NCBI GenBank assembly: GCA_963704155.1
Contig: CAVPHF010000001.1
Location: 93,340-157,339, forward strand
From: Thiohalocapsa sp963704155
GTDB taxonomy: Bacteria > Pseudomonadota > Gammaproteobacteria > Chromatiales > Chromatiaceae
DNA length: 64,000 bases
Direction: 5' to 3'
In this document: positions 17,519 through 26,932 of the stretch, one piece after another
Layout: each line of letters opens with the position of its first letter
How positions within the stretch are numbered: the first letter of the stretch is position 1
Made by a program: the position numbers and the translations under genes
The notes under the pieces: model-generated
What the model was told of the DNA's origin: nothing
What the model saw: only the letters and a program-made list of their open reading frames with translations
Databases searched by the model: none

Positions 17519-20500
17519 ATGCTCATCAAAGACCTCTTCACCAAACCGGTCGACCGCCCCATCAACGGCGTCATCAAGGCCGACCAGGACGATGCCGCGT
17601 CGGTCTGGCAGGAGCTGGACGAGTATGTCGTCACCAAGGAGCTGGACATCCACTTCCGCCGCTTCTTCGGCGCCTTCCTCGACGCGCTCGACAACGCCGG
17701 CGACCCGCGTGTCCTCGGCCTCATCGGTGTCTGGATCTCCGGCTTCTTCGGCTCGGGCAAGTCGCACTTCCTGAAGATCCTCTCCTACCTGCTGGAGAAC
17801 CGGGAGATCAGCTACCAGGGCCAGACGCGCCGGGCGATTGATTTTTTCGACGGCAAGATCCAGGACGCCATGCTCGCCGGCGACATCAAGCGCGCCGTCA
17901 ACACCGGTGCCGACGTCATCCTGTTCAACATCGACAGCAAGGCCGACAGCGGCAGCGGGCGCGATGCGATCCTGCGCGTGTTCCTGAAGGTCTTCAACGA
18001 GAAGCTCGGCTACAGCGGCGACCATCCGCACGTCGCCGAGATGGAGCGCCGGCTCGACGGGCTCGGCAAGCTGGCCGACTTCAAGGCCGCCTTCCATGCC
18101 GTCGCCGGTGCCGACTGGGAGCAGGAGCGCGACGGCTACAGCTTCTATTTCGATGCGATCATCGCAGGCCCTCGCCGACGCCCTCGGCATGAGCCCCGAC
18201 GGCGCCCGCGCCTGGTTCGACAAGGCCGAGAGCGACTTCGATTCGCTGCTCACGGTCGAGAACTTTGCCGGCTGGGTGAAGGCGTACCTGGACAGCCGCG
18301 GCCCCGACCACCGCATCCTCTTCCTGGTCGACGAGGTCGGCCAGTTCATCGGCCAGGACACGCACCTGATGCTGAGCCTGCAGACCATCGTCGAGAACCT
18401 CGGCACCGCCTGCGGCGGCCGCGCCTGGGTCGTGGTCACCTCGCAGGAGGACATCGACGCCATCATCGGCGAGGTCCGCGCCTCCCGCGCCAACGACTTC
18501 TCCAAGATCCAGGGCCGCTTCAAGACCCGCCTGTCGCTGTCCAGCGGCAACGTCGACGAGGTCATCCAAAAGCGCCTGCTCAGCAAGACCGATGCGGCCC
18601 GCGCCGAGCTGACGGGCCTCTACGGCGGCAGCGCGGACATCCTGAAGAACCAGCTCAGCTTCAGCAACGTCGGCATGACCTTCAAGCCCTATGCCGACGC
18701 CCAGGACTTCGCCGCCGTCTACCCCTTCGCGCCCTACCAGTTCCAACTGGTGCAGAAGGTGTTCGAGGCCATCCGCCGCCACGGCGTCACCGGCCTGCAC
18801 CTGGCGCGCGGCGAGCGCTCCATGCTCGATGCCTTCCAGTCCGCCGCGGTCCAGCTGGCCGATGCCGAGACCGACGCCCTGGTGCCGCTGTATCGCTTCT
18901 ACCCCGCCATCGAGAGCTTCCTCGAAGGCATCGTCAAGTCCACCATCGACAACGCCGAGGCCAACGACAAGCTCGACCCGTTCGACGCGCTGGTGCTGAA
19001 GACCCTGTTCCTGATCCGCTATGTCGACGAGATCCGCGGCAATGTCGACAACCTGGTCACGCTGTTCGTCGACCGCATCGACGCCGACCGCCTGGCGCTG
19101 CGCCACCGGATCGAGGCCAGCCTGCAGCGGCTGGAGAAGGAGACCCTGGTCGGGCGCAACGGCGAGGACTTCTTCTTCCTCACCAACGAGGAGCGCGACG
19201 TCAGCCGCGAGATCAAGGACGTGGACCTCAGCCCCGCCGAGGAGACCAAGTTCCTCGCCGAGCTGCTGTTCGAGGACGTGCTCAAGGGCCAGCGCAAGCA
19301 CCGCTTCCCGGACAACAACAAGGACTTCGGCCTGACCCGCCTGTGCGATCTGCACCCCCACGGCACCCGCACCGACGGCGACCTGGTGCTGTCCGTCATC
19401 ACGCCGCTGGCCGACGACTACGCGCTCTACGACGAGGCCCGGTGCATCCTCAACAGCTCAGCCGACGGCGGTGCGCTGATCGTCCGGCTCGACGACGACA
19501 AGACCCTGGCACGCGAGGTCCGCACCCACATCCAGACCGACAAGTACATCGGCCGCAAGAGCGACGGCACCGCCTCCCACACCACCCAGCGCATCCTGCG
19601 CGAGCGTTACGAGGAGAACCGCGAGCGCCGCCAGCGCCTGGTGCGCCAACTGGAGCAGCTCTGCAAGGAGGCGGCCTTGTACGCCGCCGGCCAGCCCGTG
19701 CAGAGCAAGGCCGGCACCGCCGCCAACGCCGTCGCCGACGGCCTCAACTACCTGGTCCGCAACAGCTTCAACAAGCTCGGCTATCTGACCCACCTGTCCG
19801 CCAATCCCCAGGCCGAGATCAAGGCCGTGCTCAGCGCCACGGACGTGGACGACCTCGGCTTCTCGCTGGAGGCGGGCCAGGGCAACCTGCAGGCCATCAC
19901 GGAGCTGGCCCAGCACATCGAGTTGGCCGCCAGCGCCAACCGCCAGATCGTGCTCGAAGACCTGGTGCAGGAGCGCTTCGGCCGCCGCCCCTACGGCTGG
20001 CCGGAATGGGAGGTGGTGCTGCTGGTGGCGCGCCTGGTGCGCCGCGGCGACATCAGCCTGGTCATGGACGGCGGCGTGCTCACCCCCGACAAGGCCTTCG
20101 AGGCCATCACCTCGCCGAGCAAGTGGCGGCGCACCACCGTCGTCAAGCGCAAGACCGTGGACAGCGGCAAGCTGCAACAGGCCCGCCTGCTGGCCAAGGA
20201 CGTGTTCGGCAACATCGCGCCGGACGGCGAGGATGCGCTGGATGCCCATCTCCGCGACCAGTTGGGTCGCTGGCGCACTGATCTGAGCAGCTACAAGACC
20301 CTGACCGACACCGGCAACTACCCCGGCGGCGAGCCCATTGCCGATGCCCTCGGCGTCATCAACAAGCTGCTGGCCGAGACCGAGAGCTTCGGCCTGATCG
20401 CCAGTTTCCTGGAGCGCAAGGCCGACCTGCTGGACCTCTCCGACGATGTCCACGAGCTGCGCAACTTCTACGACCATCAGCGCCAGACCTGGGACAAGCT

Positions 20501-21113
20501 GCGCCAGGCCGAGGCCCGCTTCCAGCCCAACCGCGGCTGGCTCGATCAGGACGACGTCGCGGCCAAAGCGCTGACCCGCATCCAGCAGATCCTCACCGCC
20601 CCGGCCCCCTACGGCCTGGTGAAGGAGGCCGAGGGCCTGATCCAGACCATCGAGCAGGTCAACGACGCCCTGGTCGCCGAGCACCGTGACCAGGTGCGCC
20701 CGGCCATTGAGGCCCAGCTCGACAAGGTCCAGGTGGAACTGGACGACGCCAAGGCCGACGGCGATCTGCGCAACCAGTGCCTGTATCCGCTCCAGCAGCT
20801 CAAGGCGCGCATCGAGACCCAGACCAGCATCGCCCACATCGCCCAGGCCAAGTCCAACGCCGTCGATCTGGCCGACGCGGCATTCACCAGGATCGAGGCC
20901 TGGGCGAAGGCGCAGCAAAAGCCGGCCACCGGCGAAAACGTCAACGAAAAGCCATCCAAGCCCTACGTGAAGCCCCGGCGCGTCATCCAGGCCGCTGCAC
21001 TCACACCGAAGCCCTACCTGGAGACCCAGGACGACATCGACGCCTACCTCGACAAGCTGCGCACCGCGCTGGAAAAGGTCATCGCCGACGGTGATCGCAT
21101 CGAGGTCCGGTGA
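17519..21113 (+). pseudogene. brxC: BREX ATPase BrxC (DUF499) with one +1 frameshift
   Basis: Together the two frames encode about 1197 residues of the large BREX AAA+ ATPase. Frame one runs from the ATG through Walker A GFFGSGKS (75-82) to FYFDAII near 18163. The protein continues one base further on with QALADALGMSPDGARAW, Walker B HRILFLVDEVGQ and the remaining 900 residues, without another break. An extra G in ATCGCAG at about 18161-18167 explains the shift. Apart from it the sequence looks functional, so either the gene is recently inactivated or this base is a sequence error. The leader is an 8-bp pyrimidine array. Confidence 0.9.
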
Positions 21114-21137
21114 CTCTGGTCCTATCAGGCGACTACG

Positions 21138-21581
21138 ATGCGGATATACCTTGATAATTGCGCCTTCAACAGGCCGTTCGACACGCAGCGTCAGATCCGG
21201 ATTCGACTCGAAGCGGAGGCCAAACTCTATCTTCAGGACAAGATCAGGAGCGGCAGCATCGAACTCGTCTGGTCCTACATCCTCGACCTAGAAAACGATC
21301 AGAACCCGTTTCGGGAAAGACGGGTCGCGGTGGCCCGCTGGGCGAGCCTTGCGACCGTCGATATCGCAGAATCCCCGGCGGTCATCGAGCGCGCCAAGCA
21401 GCTTGGCCGTCTGGGCATCAAGGCCAAGGATGCCCTGCATGTCGCATCTGCAATCGAGGGAGAGGCAGACTACTTTGTGACAACCGATGACAAGCTGCTC
21501 AAGAAACTGCGCGATGTCCGCGAGTGCCGCGCAATCACTCCAATCGACCTACTGGCAAAAATCGATGACCACGATGACTGA
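21138..21581 (+). CDS. PIN-domain nuclease (VapC-like toxin)
   Basis: 147 residues with a PIN fold: D6 in RIYLDNCAF, the central acidic residue in SYILDLEND, KAKDALHVASA, and the C-terminal TTDDKLL motif together supply the acidic metal site. PIN toxins cut RNA. The gene starts 24 bp after brxC, followed by an overlapping small gene and then by a YgiT-like antitoxin gene, forming a compact three-gene cassette inserted between brxC and pglX. No conventional VapB is present. Confidence 0.82.
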   Translation: MRIYLDNCAFNRPFDTQRQIRIRLEAEAKLYLQDKIRSGSIELVWSYILDLENDQNPFRERRVAVARWASLATVDIAESPAVIERAKQLGRLGIKAKDALHVASAIEGEADYFVTTDDKLLKKLRDVRECRAITPIDLLAKIDDHDD

Positions 21582-21813
21582 TACCGAACTAAGGGTGAGG
21601 GGTGTCCAGGCATTGATCGATGCACTGGGCGAAGTCGACGCCGAGAAGTTCATCGCCCTGATGGCCCGAGAGCCGTTCGACTACACCGAGTGGCAGAGGC
21701 AGTTATGGCCCGAGATGAGCGTCGAAGCGCTGAGCCAGACAGCCATGGCAAGGCGTTCGCGGGTACAGGCAAAGCGCGACACCCGAAGCGAGGGCGCGAA
21801 GACTCCGGAATGA
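21574..21813 (+). CDS. Small conserved hypothetical protein downstream of PIN gene (possible antitoxin)
   Basis: 79-residue protein beginning MTDTELRVRGVQALIDALG, with the block EKFIALMAREPFDYTEWQRQLW and a basic tail. Its start overlaps the PIN gene by 8 bp (an ATG nine bases earlier is possible), and its stop overlaps the next gene by ATGA. The overlap and order suggest it is the PIN protein's antitoxin or partner. I recognise no DNA-binding motif. The role is inference. Confidence 0.65.
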   Translation: MTDTELRVRGVQALIDALGEVDAEKFIALMAREPFDYTEWQRQLWPEMSVEALSQTAMARRSRVQAKRDTRSEGAKTPE

Positions 21814-22004
21814 AAACCACGGTCACCTACACCGTCGAGCATTACGGCAAGCTCTATGTCATCGAGAACGTGCCAGCACGCGTCTGCCAGGAGACCGGCG
21901 AGGAATATTTCGCTCCAGAAACCGTCGAGCACATTCAGGCCATCATCGCTGGCAGTGCGACCCCAGTGCGAGTAATCGAAGCTCCGGTTTACGACTATGT
22001 TTGA
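21810..22004 (+). CDS. YgiT-type antitoxin-like small protein without zinc cysteines
   Basis: 64 residues: MKTTVTYTVEHYGKLYVIENVPAR..., the beta-rich region that in MqsA/YgiT-type antitoxins follows or forms the N-terminal zinc-binding unit, with the signature TGEEYFAPETVEHI. Only one cysteine is present, so the usual CxxC pairs are missing and there is no HTH domain. It starts within ATGA of the previous gene. The stop codon is followed directly by a 7-bp array beginning at 22005. Confidence 0.7.
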   Translation: MKTTVTYTVEHYGKLYVIENVPARVCQETGEEYFAPETVEHIQAIIAGSATPVRVIEAPVYDYV

Positions 22005-22030
22005 GTTAGTGGTTAGTGGTGAGTGGTTAG
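22005..22030 (+). repeat. 7-bp tandem array (GTTAGTG), stop-anchored
   Basis: Three and a half units: GTTAGTG, GTTAGTG, GTGAGTG, GTTAG. It begins on the base after the stop of the YgiT-like gene. Its exact reverse complement, CACTAAC, forms an array after doc at 22957-22977, so the pair brackets the AbrB-Doc segment. Confidence 0.9.
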
Positions 22031-22032
22031 AC

Positions 22033-22055
22033 GGGAAGTTGGGAAGTTGGGAATT
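22033..22055 (+). repeat. 8-bp array (GGGAAGTT)
   Basis: Two full units of GGGAAGTT and a degenerate third (GGGAATT). It follows the 7-bp array and is complementary in character to the CTTC arrays 20 bp further on. Confidence 0.75.
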
Positions 22056-22072
22056 AAAGAAGCTGGGTCACC

Positions 22073-22104
22073 CTTCTTCACTTCGTCACTTCGTCACTTC
22101 CTCC
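22073..22104 (+). repeat. 8-bp array (CTTCNTCA), copy A, directly abutting an ATG
   Basis: Four units: CTTCTTCA, CTTCGTCA, CTTCGTCA, CTTCCTCC. The next base is the ATG at 22105. The same arrangement, array plus ATGCARACCAACAAG, is repeated at 22986-23040 in front of the true pglX gene. Confidence 0.88.
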
Positions 22105-22335
22105 ATGCAAACCAACAAGTTCAAGGCCTATGCCCGCCCTTCCGGGCCCGCCGACAAGGGTAGCGAGAGAGCGGACGTGATGAGCGCGGCTAGCGCATCC
22201 GACTGGGCAAATGAGATTGAGGATGCCTTTGGGCTGTGCAGGTCCGATAGGTCAGTCACTGACGCGCAGATGGAGCAGGCAATCAAGGACAGTTCCTGTC
22301 AAGCGCATCAACTCAACCCGGAGCGCCAGCAATGA
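22105..22335 (+). pseudogene. Duplicated pglX start fused to an unrelated short frame
   Basis: 76-codon frame. The first ten codons (MQTNKFKAYA) match the PglX start (MQTNKLKTYA) with mostly synonymous differences, then similarity stops. The rest (MSAASASDWANEIEDAFGL...) is not recognised. The frame ends in an ATGA overlap with the AbrB antitoxin start, so it could be translated and couple antitoxin translation. It is best read as the scar of an insertion that duplicated the pglX leader and start, or as a relic of a second pglX. Confidence 0.5.
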
Positions 22336-22559
22336 TCGAGCTTAGAGTCATCAAAGTAGGGGCCTCGCTTGGCGTGCAACTGCCACAGGAGTTCCTGAGC
22401 CGTCTGCAACTCACTGACGGCGACCGCGTGATCCTTACCGAATCCCCCGAAGGCGGTTACCGGCTCACAGCCTACGATCCGGAGCTCGAGCAACAACTGC
22501 AGCTCGCCGAGGATGGCATGCGCCGCTACAGCAAGACACTCGAAACCTTGGCCAAATGA
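22332..22559 (+). CDS. AbrB/MazE-type antitoxin
   Basis: 75 residues with a swapped-hairpin AbrB N-terminus (IELRVIKVGASLGVQLPQEF) and a C-terminal helix that should neutralise the toxin. It overlaps the following Doc gene by ATGA, a standard antitoxin-toxin arrangement. AbrB-type antitoxins bind their own promoter, so autoregulation is likely. The pair sits between a duplicated pglX start and the true pglX, bracketed by complementary 7-bp arrays. Confidence 0.85.
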   Translation: MIELRVIKVGASLGVQLPQEFLSRLQLTDGDRVILTESPEGGYRLTAYDPELEQQLQLAEDGMRRYSKTLETLAK

Positions 22560-22960
22560 TGGAGCCGATCTGGCTGCGGTCAGATGCGGTGATCGCCATT
22601 CACGAGCGACTGCTCGCCGATCATGGCGGCCCAACGGGCCTGCGCGACGCTGGCTTGCTCGACTCGGCCCTCGCCCGACCAAGACAGGTTCTGGCGTATG
22701 AAGAGCCCGACCTTTGTGCGCTTGCAGCGGCTTACGCCTTCGGCATCATCCGGAATCATCCGTTCGTGGACGGCAACAAGCGCGTCGCGTTCATGTCGGC
22801 CTATGTGTTTCTCGCCCGCAATGGTCTCACCCTAACCGCTATCGAGGCCGGTGCGACCCAAGCTGTTCTGCAGCTTGCCGCCGGCGATATGCCCGAAGAG
22901 CAGTTCGCGCAGTGGCTCAGGGACAACACCGCAGCGGACAACGAAGCGCAAGCAAACTAA
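22556..22960 (+). CDS. Doc/Fic-family toxin
   Basis: 134 residues of the Doc subfamily of Fic proteins, which phosphorylate EF-Tu and stop translation. The catalytic motif HPFVDGNKR (68-76) is complete. The N-terminal block, with GGPTGLRDAGLLDSALARP, is typical of Doc. Two adjacent ATG codons are possible starts. The TAA stop is part of the first CTAACCA unit of a tandem array, so insertion boundary and gene end coincide. Confidence 0.92.
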   Translation: MMEPIWLRSDAVIAIHERLLADHGGPTGLRDAGLLDSALARPRQVLAYEEPDLCALAAAYAFGIIRNHPFVDGNKRVAFMSAYVFLARNGLTLTAIEAGATQAVLQLAAGDMPEEQFAQWLRDNTAADNEAQAN

Positions 22961-22977
22961 CCACTAACCACTAACCA
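22957..22977 (+). repeat. 7-bp array (CTAACCA), complement of the array at 22005
   Basis: Three perfect units of CTAACCA; the first contains the doc stop codon TAA. As a repeat it reads CACTAAC, the reverse complement of GTTAGTG. Confidence 0.92.
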
Positions 22978-22985
22978 CTTCTTCT

Positions 22986-23025
22986 CTTCTTCACTTCCCC
23001 ACTTCCCCACTTCTTCACTTCCTCA
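22986..23025 (+). repeat. 8-bp array (CTTCNNCA), copy B, abutting the pglX ATG
   Basis: Five units: CTTCTTCA, CTTCCCCA, CTTCCCCA, CTTCTTCA, CTTCCTCA, then the pglX ATG at 23026 with no spacer. No Shine-Dalgarno sequence fits between array and start. Confidence 0.92.
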
Positions 23026-26000
23026 ATGCAGACCAACAAGCTCAAGACCTACGCCCCCAAGGCCCGCCGCGACTTCATCGCCGCCGTCACCCGCCGCGCC
23101 GCCGCCTTCGGACTGACCGCCAGGGAGATCAAGCCCAACCGGGAAGAGGGCGAGCTGGTCTTCATCGAGGGGCAGGCGTACCCGAAGGCCGTGGGCCGCC
23201 AGCGCCAGCGCCTCGTCGAGCGCATCCGGCAGCAGGGCTTCGAGCAGGTCATGGAGGCGGCCGCCTACACCTGGTTCAACCGCTTCGCCGCCATCCGCTT
23301 CATGGAGCTGCACGGCTATCTGGATCACAGCTTCCGCGTGCTGAGCCACCCGGCGAATGGTGCGGTGCCAGAGATCCTGGAGCAGGCCCAGCACGTCGAG
23401 CTGCCGGGCCTGGACCGCGAGCGCGTCATCGCGCTGAAGATGGACGGCACCCGCGACGAGGAGCTGTACCGCGAGCTGCTGCTCGCCCAGTGCCGCGCCC
23501 TGCACCAGGCGATGCCCTTCCTGTTCGAGCCGGTGGACGACGAGACCGAGCTGCTGCTGCCGGACCGCCTGCTGCAGACCGACTCCCTGATCCGCGAGCT
23601 GGTCACCGCCATCCCCGAGGCCGACTGGCAGGAGATCGAGATCATCGGCTGGCTCTACCAGTTCTACATCTCCGAGAAGAAGGACCAGGTCATCGGCAAG
23701 GTGGTGAAGAGCGAGGACATCCCCGCCGCCACCCAGCTCTTCACCCCCAACTGGATCGTCAAGTACATGGTCCAGAACTCGCTCGGGGCGCAGTGGCTCG
23801 CGACCTACCCGGACTCGCCCGCTCAAGGCGCAGATGGACTACTACATCGAGCCCGCCGAGCAGACCCCGGAGGTCCAGGCCCAGCTCGACGCCATCACGC
23901 CGAAGAGCCTCAACCCCGAGGAGCTGACCCTGATGGACCCGGCCTGCGGCTCCGGGCACATCCTGGTGGAGGCCTACGAGCTGTTCAAGGCCATCTACCT
24001 GGAGCGCGGCTATCGGCTGCGCGACATCCCGCGGCTGATCCTGGAGAAGAACCTCTACGGGCTGGACATCGACGGGCGCGCGGCGCAGTTGGCCGGGCTT
24101 CGCGCTGATGATGAAGGCGCGGGCGGATGATCGGCGGCTGTTGGAGCGGGGGGTGACGCTCAATGTGATGGCGCTGGTGGACAGCGCGGGGTTCGATGCG
24201 GAGGCGGCTGGCGAAGGGGTGGAGCTTGCCGACTACGGGCTGAAGCCGGGGGACCTCACGGAGCTGAAGCGGCTGTTCGAGCACGCGACGACGTTTGGGT
24301 CGTTGATTCAGGTGCCGGAGGGGCTGGCGGAGAAGCTGCCGGCGCTGAAGCAGCTGAGCGAGGCGACCAGCCAGGACCTCTTTGTGTCGGAGGCGCTCAA
24401 GCGTTTGGGGCCGCTGGTGCGGCAGGCCGAGCTGCTGGCGGCGCAGTACGACGCGGTGGTGGCGAATCCGCCGTATATGGGCAGCAAGTTACTAATGTCC
24501 TGCGCTAAAGACAGTTCGCCAACAACTGCTCTACAGCTGACGCAAAGACGATCTATTTGCGTGCTTTCATCGAGCGCAGACATAGCTCTAGCGAGAGCGG
24601 CTGGCACATGTCGGAATGATCACGATGCCGAATTGGATGTTCCTGTCGTCATTCGAGCAGATTGCGCGAGACGATCTATCAGCGAAACGACCCATTCAAC
24701 CCATGGCTCATCATGGCAGAGGCGTTTGGGGCATTCGGACTTCGGAGTTGCAGCTCTTCGTCTTAGAACGCACGTGTCGATCATGCGTACGAACGCGGCG
24801 ATTCTTTCGGCTTCTCGAAAGCCGAGGCGAGTGCAAGCAACGAAGAGCTGAGGCCGTTCGCAAGCGAATGCGGTGGTTCTAGCGATGCGACACGCAGACT
24901 GATTTCAAGAAGATTCCGGGCAGCCCTGTTGCCTACTGGGTCAGCGACGCGGTTCGCAGCGCATTTCGACCGATGGCACTGCGCTCGGCGCGAACATGCT
25001 CGTCGACAAGGAATGGCAACCGGTGACAACGACCGATTTGTGCGGCATGGCCCGAAGTGCATTTCGAACGTATCGGCTTCTGGTTCGCAAGGAGAGCGAG
25101 GCGCTGCGAGCGCCTGAATGGTTTCCCTACAACAAAGGTGGCGACTATTCGGAAATGGTATGGCAACAACGACGTTCGTGGTGAATTGGGAGAACGACGG
25201 AGCAGGCCTTAGAGAATTCAGACTACTGAGGTCGGAATGCAGGTCTGTGATCTCAAGAATCTCGAATAGCTATATTTCGGCAGGCGATCACTTGGTCCAC
25301 CATTATCAGTCGCCACTGCTCTCGATGCGAGGTATTCCGATGCGGGCTTTATTTGATACGATGGGCCCGTCGCATTTCCAGTCAAAGACGATGCAGCTCT
25401 GGTTGATTCTGGGCTTGCTCAACTCGCAAGCTCGTACGTTGATCTTCATGAAGGTCTGAATCCAACACTGAACTGCAAGCTCGGAGACATGGCAAGACTT
25501 CCGTTCGACTCGGCAGATCGGACGAACAAGGCACGATAGACGCAACTGCGAAGAATGCTGATCGCGTTAGCAAAGATGACTGGAACGCCTACGAACGCTC
25601 CTGGGACTTCCAATCCCTCCCCATCCTGACGGCCTCCTCCGATCCCACCCCCACCCTCGAATCCAGCTACACCGCCTGGATCACCCAGAACCGCGACACC
25701 ATCGCCGAGATGAAGCGCCTCGAAGAGGAGAACAACCGCCTCTTCATCGACGCCTACGGCCTGCAGGACGAGCTGACGCCCGACGTCCCCATCGAGCAGA
25801 TCACGCTCACGGTCAACCCCGCCTACCGCTACGGCAAGAAGCTGTCGGATGACGAGTGGTCGGTGGAGGAGGGCTTTCCGGAGGAGCTGGAGACCCGCTT
25901 CCGCGAGGACACCATGCAGGAGCTGGTCTCCTACGCCATCGGCTGCACGATGGGCCGCTACAGCCTGGACGAGCCGGGCCTGATCTACGCCCACAGCGGC

Positions 26001-26657
26001 AACGTCGGCTTCGACCCCAGCCGCTACCAGCACCTTCCCGGCCGACGCCGACGGCATCATCCCGATCACCGACACCGACTGGTTCGACGACGACGCCACC
26101 CACCGCGTGCGTCGAGTTCATCTCGGTGGCCTGGGACAAGGCGCACCTGGAAGAGAATCTCACGTTCCTGGCCGACAACCTCTCGCCCAAGAAGGGCGAG
26201 TCCAGCCGCGACACCATCCGCCGCTACCTGGCGGACAAGTTCTTCAAGGACCACCTGCAGACCTACAAGAAGCGCCCGATCTACTGGCTGCTTCTCCAGC
26301 GGCAAGCAGAAGGCCTTCCAGTGCCTGGTCTACCTGCACCGCTACCACGAGGGCACCCTGGCCCGCATGCGCATGGAGTACGTCGTGCCGCTGCAGAGCA
26401 AGATGGCCGCCCGCATCGACGCGCTGGCCGACGACATCGAGGCCGCCAGCAGCAGCGCCCAGGCCAAGCGCCTGCAGAAGGAGCGCGACAAGCTCACCAA
26501 GCAGCTCGACGAGCTGCGCCGCTACGACGAGCAGCTCCGCCACTACGCCGACCAGCGCATCGCGCTGGACCTCGACGACGGCGTCAAGGTCAACTACGGC
26601 AAGTTCGGCGACCTGCTCGCCGAGGTGAAGGCGGTGACCGGCAAGAGCGCGGACTAG
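23026..26657 (+). pseudogene. pglX: BREX adenine-specific DNA methyltransferase PglX, multiply frameshifted
   Basis: PglX (about 1200 residues) methylates the BREX site on host DNA. The sequence reads well but in shifting frames. The N-terminus MQTNKLKTYAPKARRD runs to about 23815; one base further on the protein continues with MDYYIEPAEQ and SAM motif MDPACGSGHILVEAY. Another +1 at about 24098 leads to the catalytic motif ANPPYMGS. From about 24485 to 25560 the target-recognition region is scrambled over all three frames, though pieces such as FKKIPGSPVAYWVSDA and VVNWENDGAGLREF are recognisable. The C-terminal part has three further +1 shifts (about 26036, 26103, 26290). As written it cannot make a methyltransferase. 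Confidence 0.9.
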
Positions 26658-26695
26658 GCGGCCGCCCACTCACCATGCATCGCTATCCACACACC

Positions 26696-26920
26696 ATGAC
26701 CATCGCAGAGATCATCTATGCGCATAGCCGTCGGCTTGCCGAGCAAGCCGCTGTCGATGCCCTAAGCTATATCGAGTTCTTAGAACATCGCTATGGTGTT
26801 CGGCCAGCCGCTGAGGCCGAACAGGACGATACCGAGGCATTTCTTGCGGCTGTCGCTGGAGGATTGAGTGCCGACTTTCCGGACGATATCGCCGACCATG
26901 AATCGTCACAAATCAAATGA
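26696..26920 (+). CDS. Small hypothetical protein (possible antitoxin)
   Basis: 74 residues starting MTIAEIIYAHSRRLAEQAA, with the block ALSYIEFLEHRYG, reminiscent of DUF2281-type antitoxin helices, and an acidic tail. An ATG at 26675 in the same frame would add seven residues. It lies 12 bp before the AAA ATPase gene and 38 bp after pglX and may be the first gene of a three-gene unit with AAA and DUF3226. The similarity is weak and the role is inference. Confidence 0.5.
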   Translation: MTIAEIIYAHSRRLAEQAAVDALSYIEFLEHRYGVRPAAEAEQDDTEAFLAAVAGGLSADFPDDIADHESSQIK

Positions 26921-26932
26921 AGAGACTCAACC

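Noticed and set aside
18159..20918. Long minus-strand frames opposite brxC
   Set aside because: Leu/Val/Gly-rich antisense translation of brxC without motifs; brxC similarity on the plus strand is clear.
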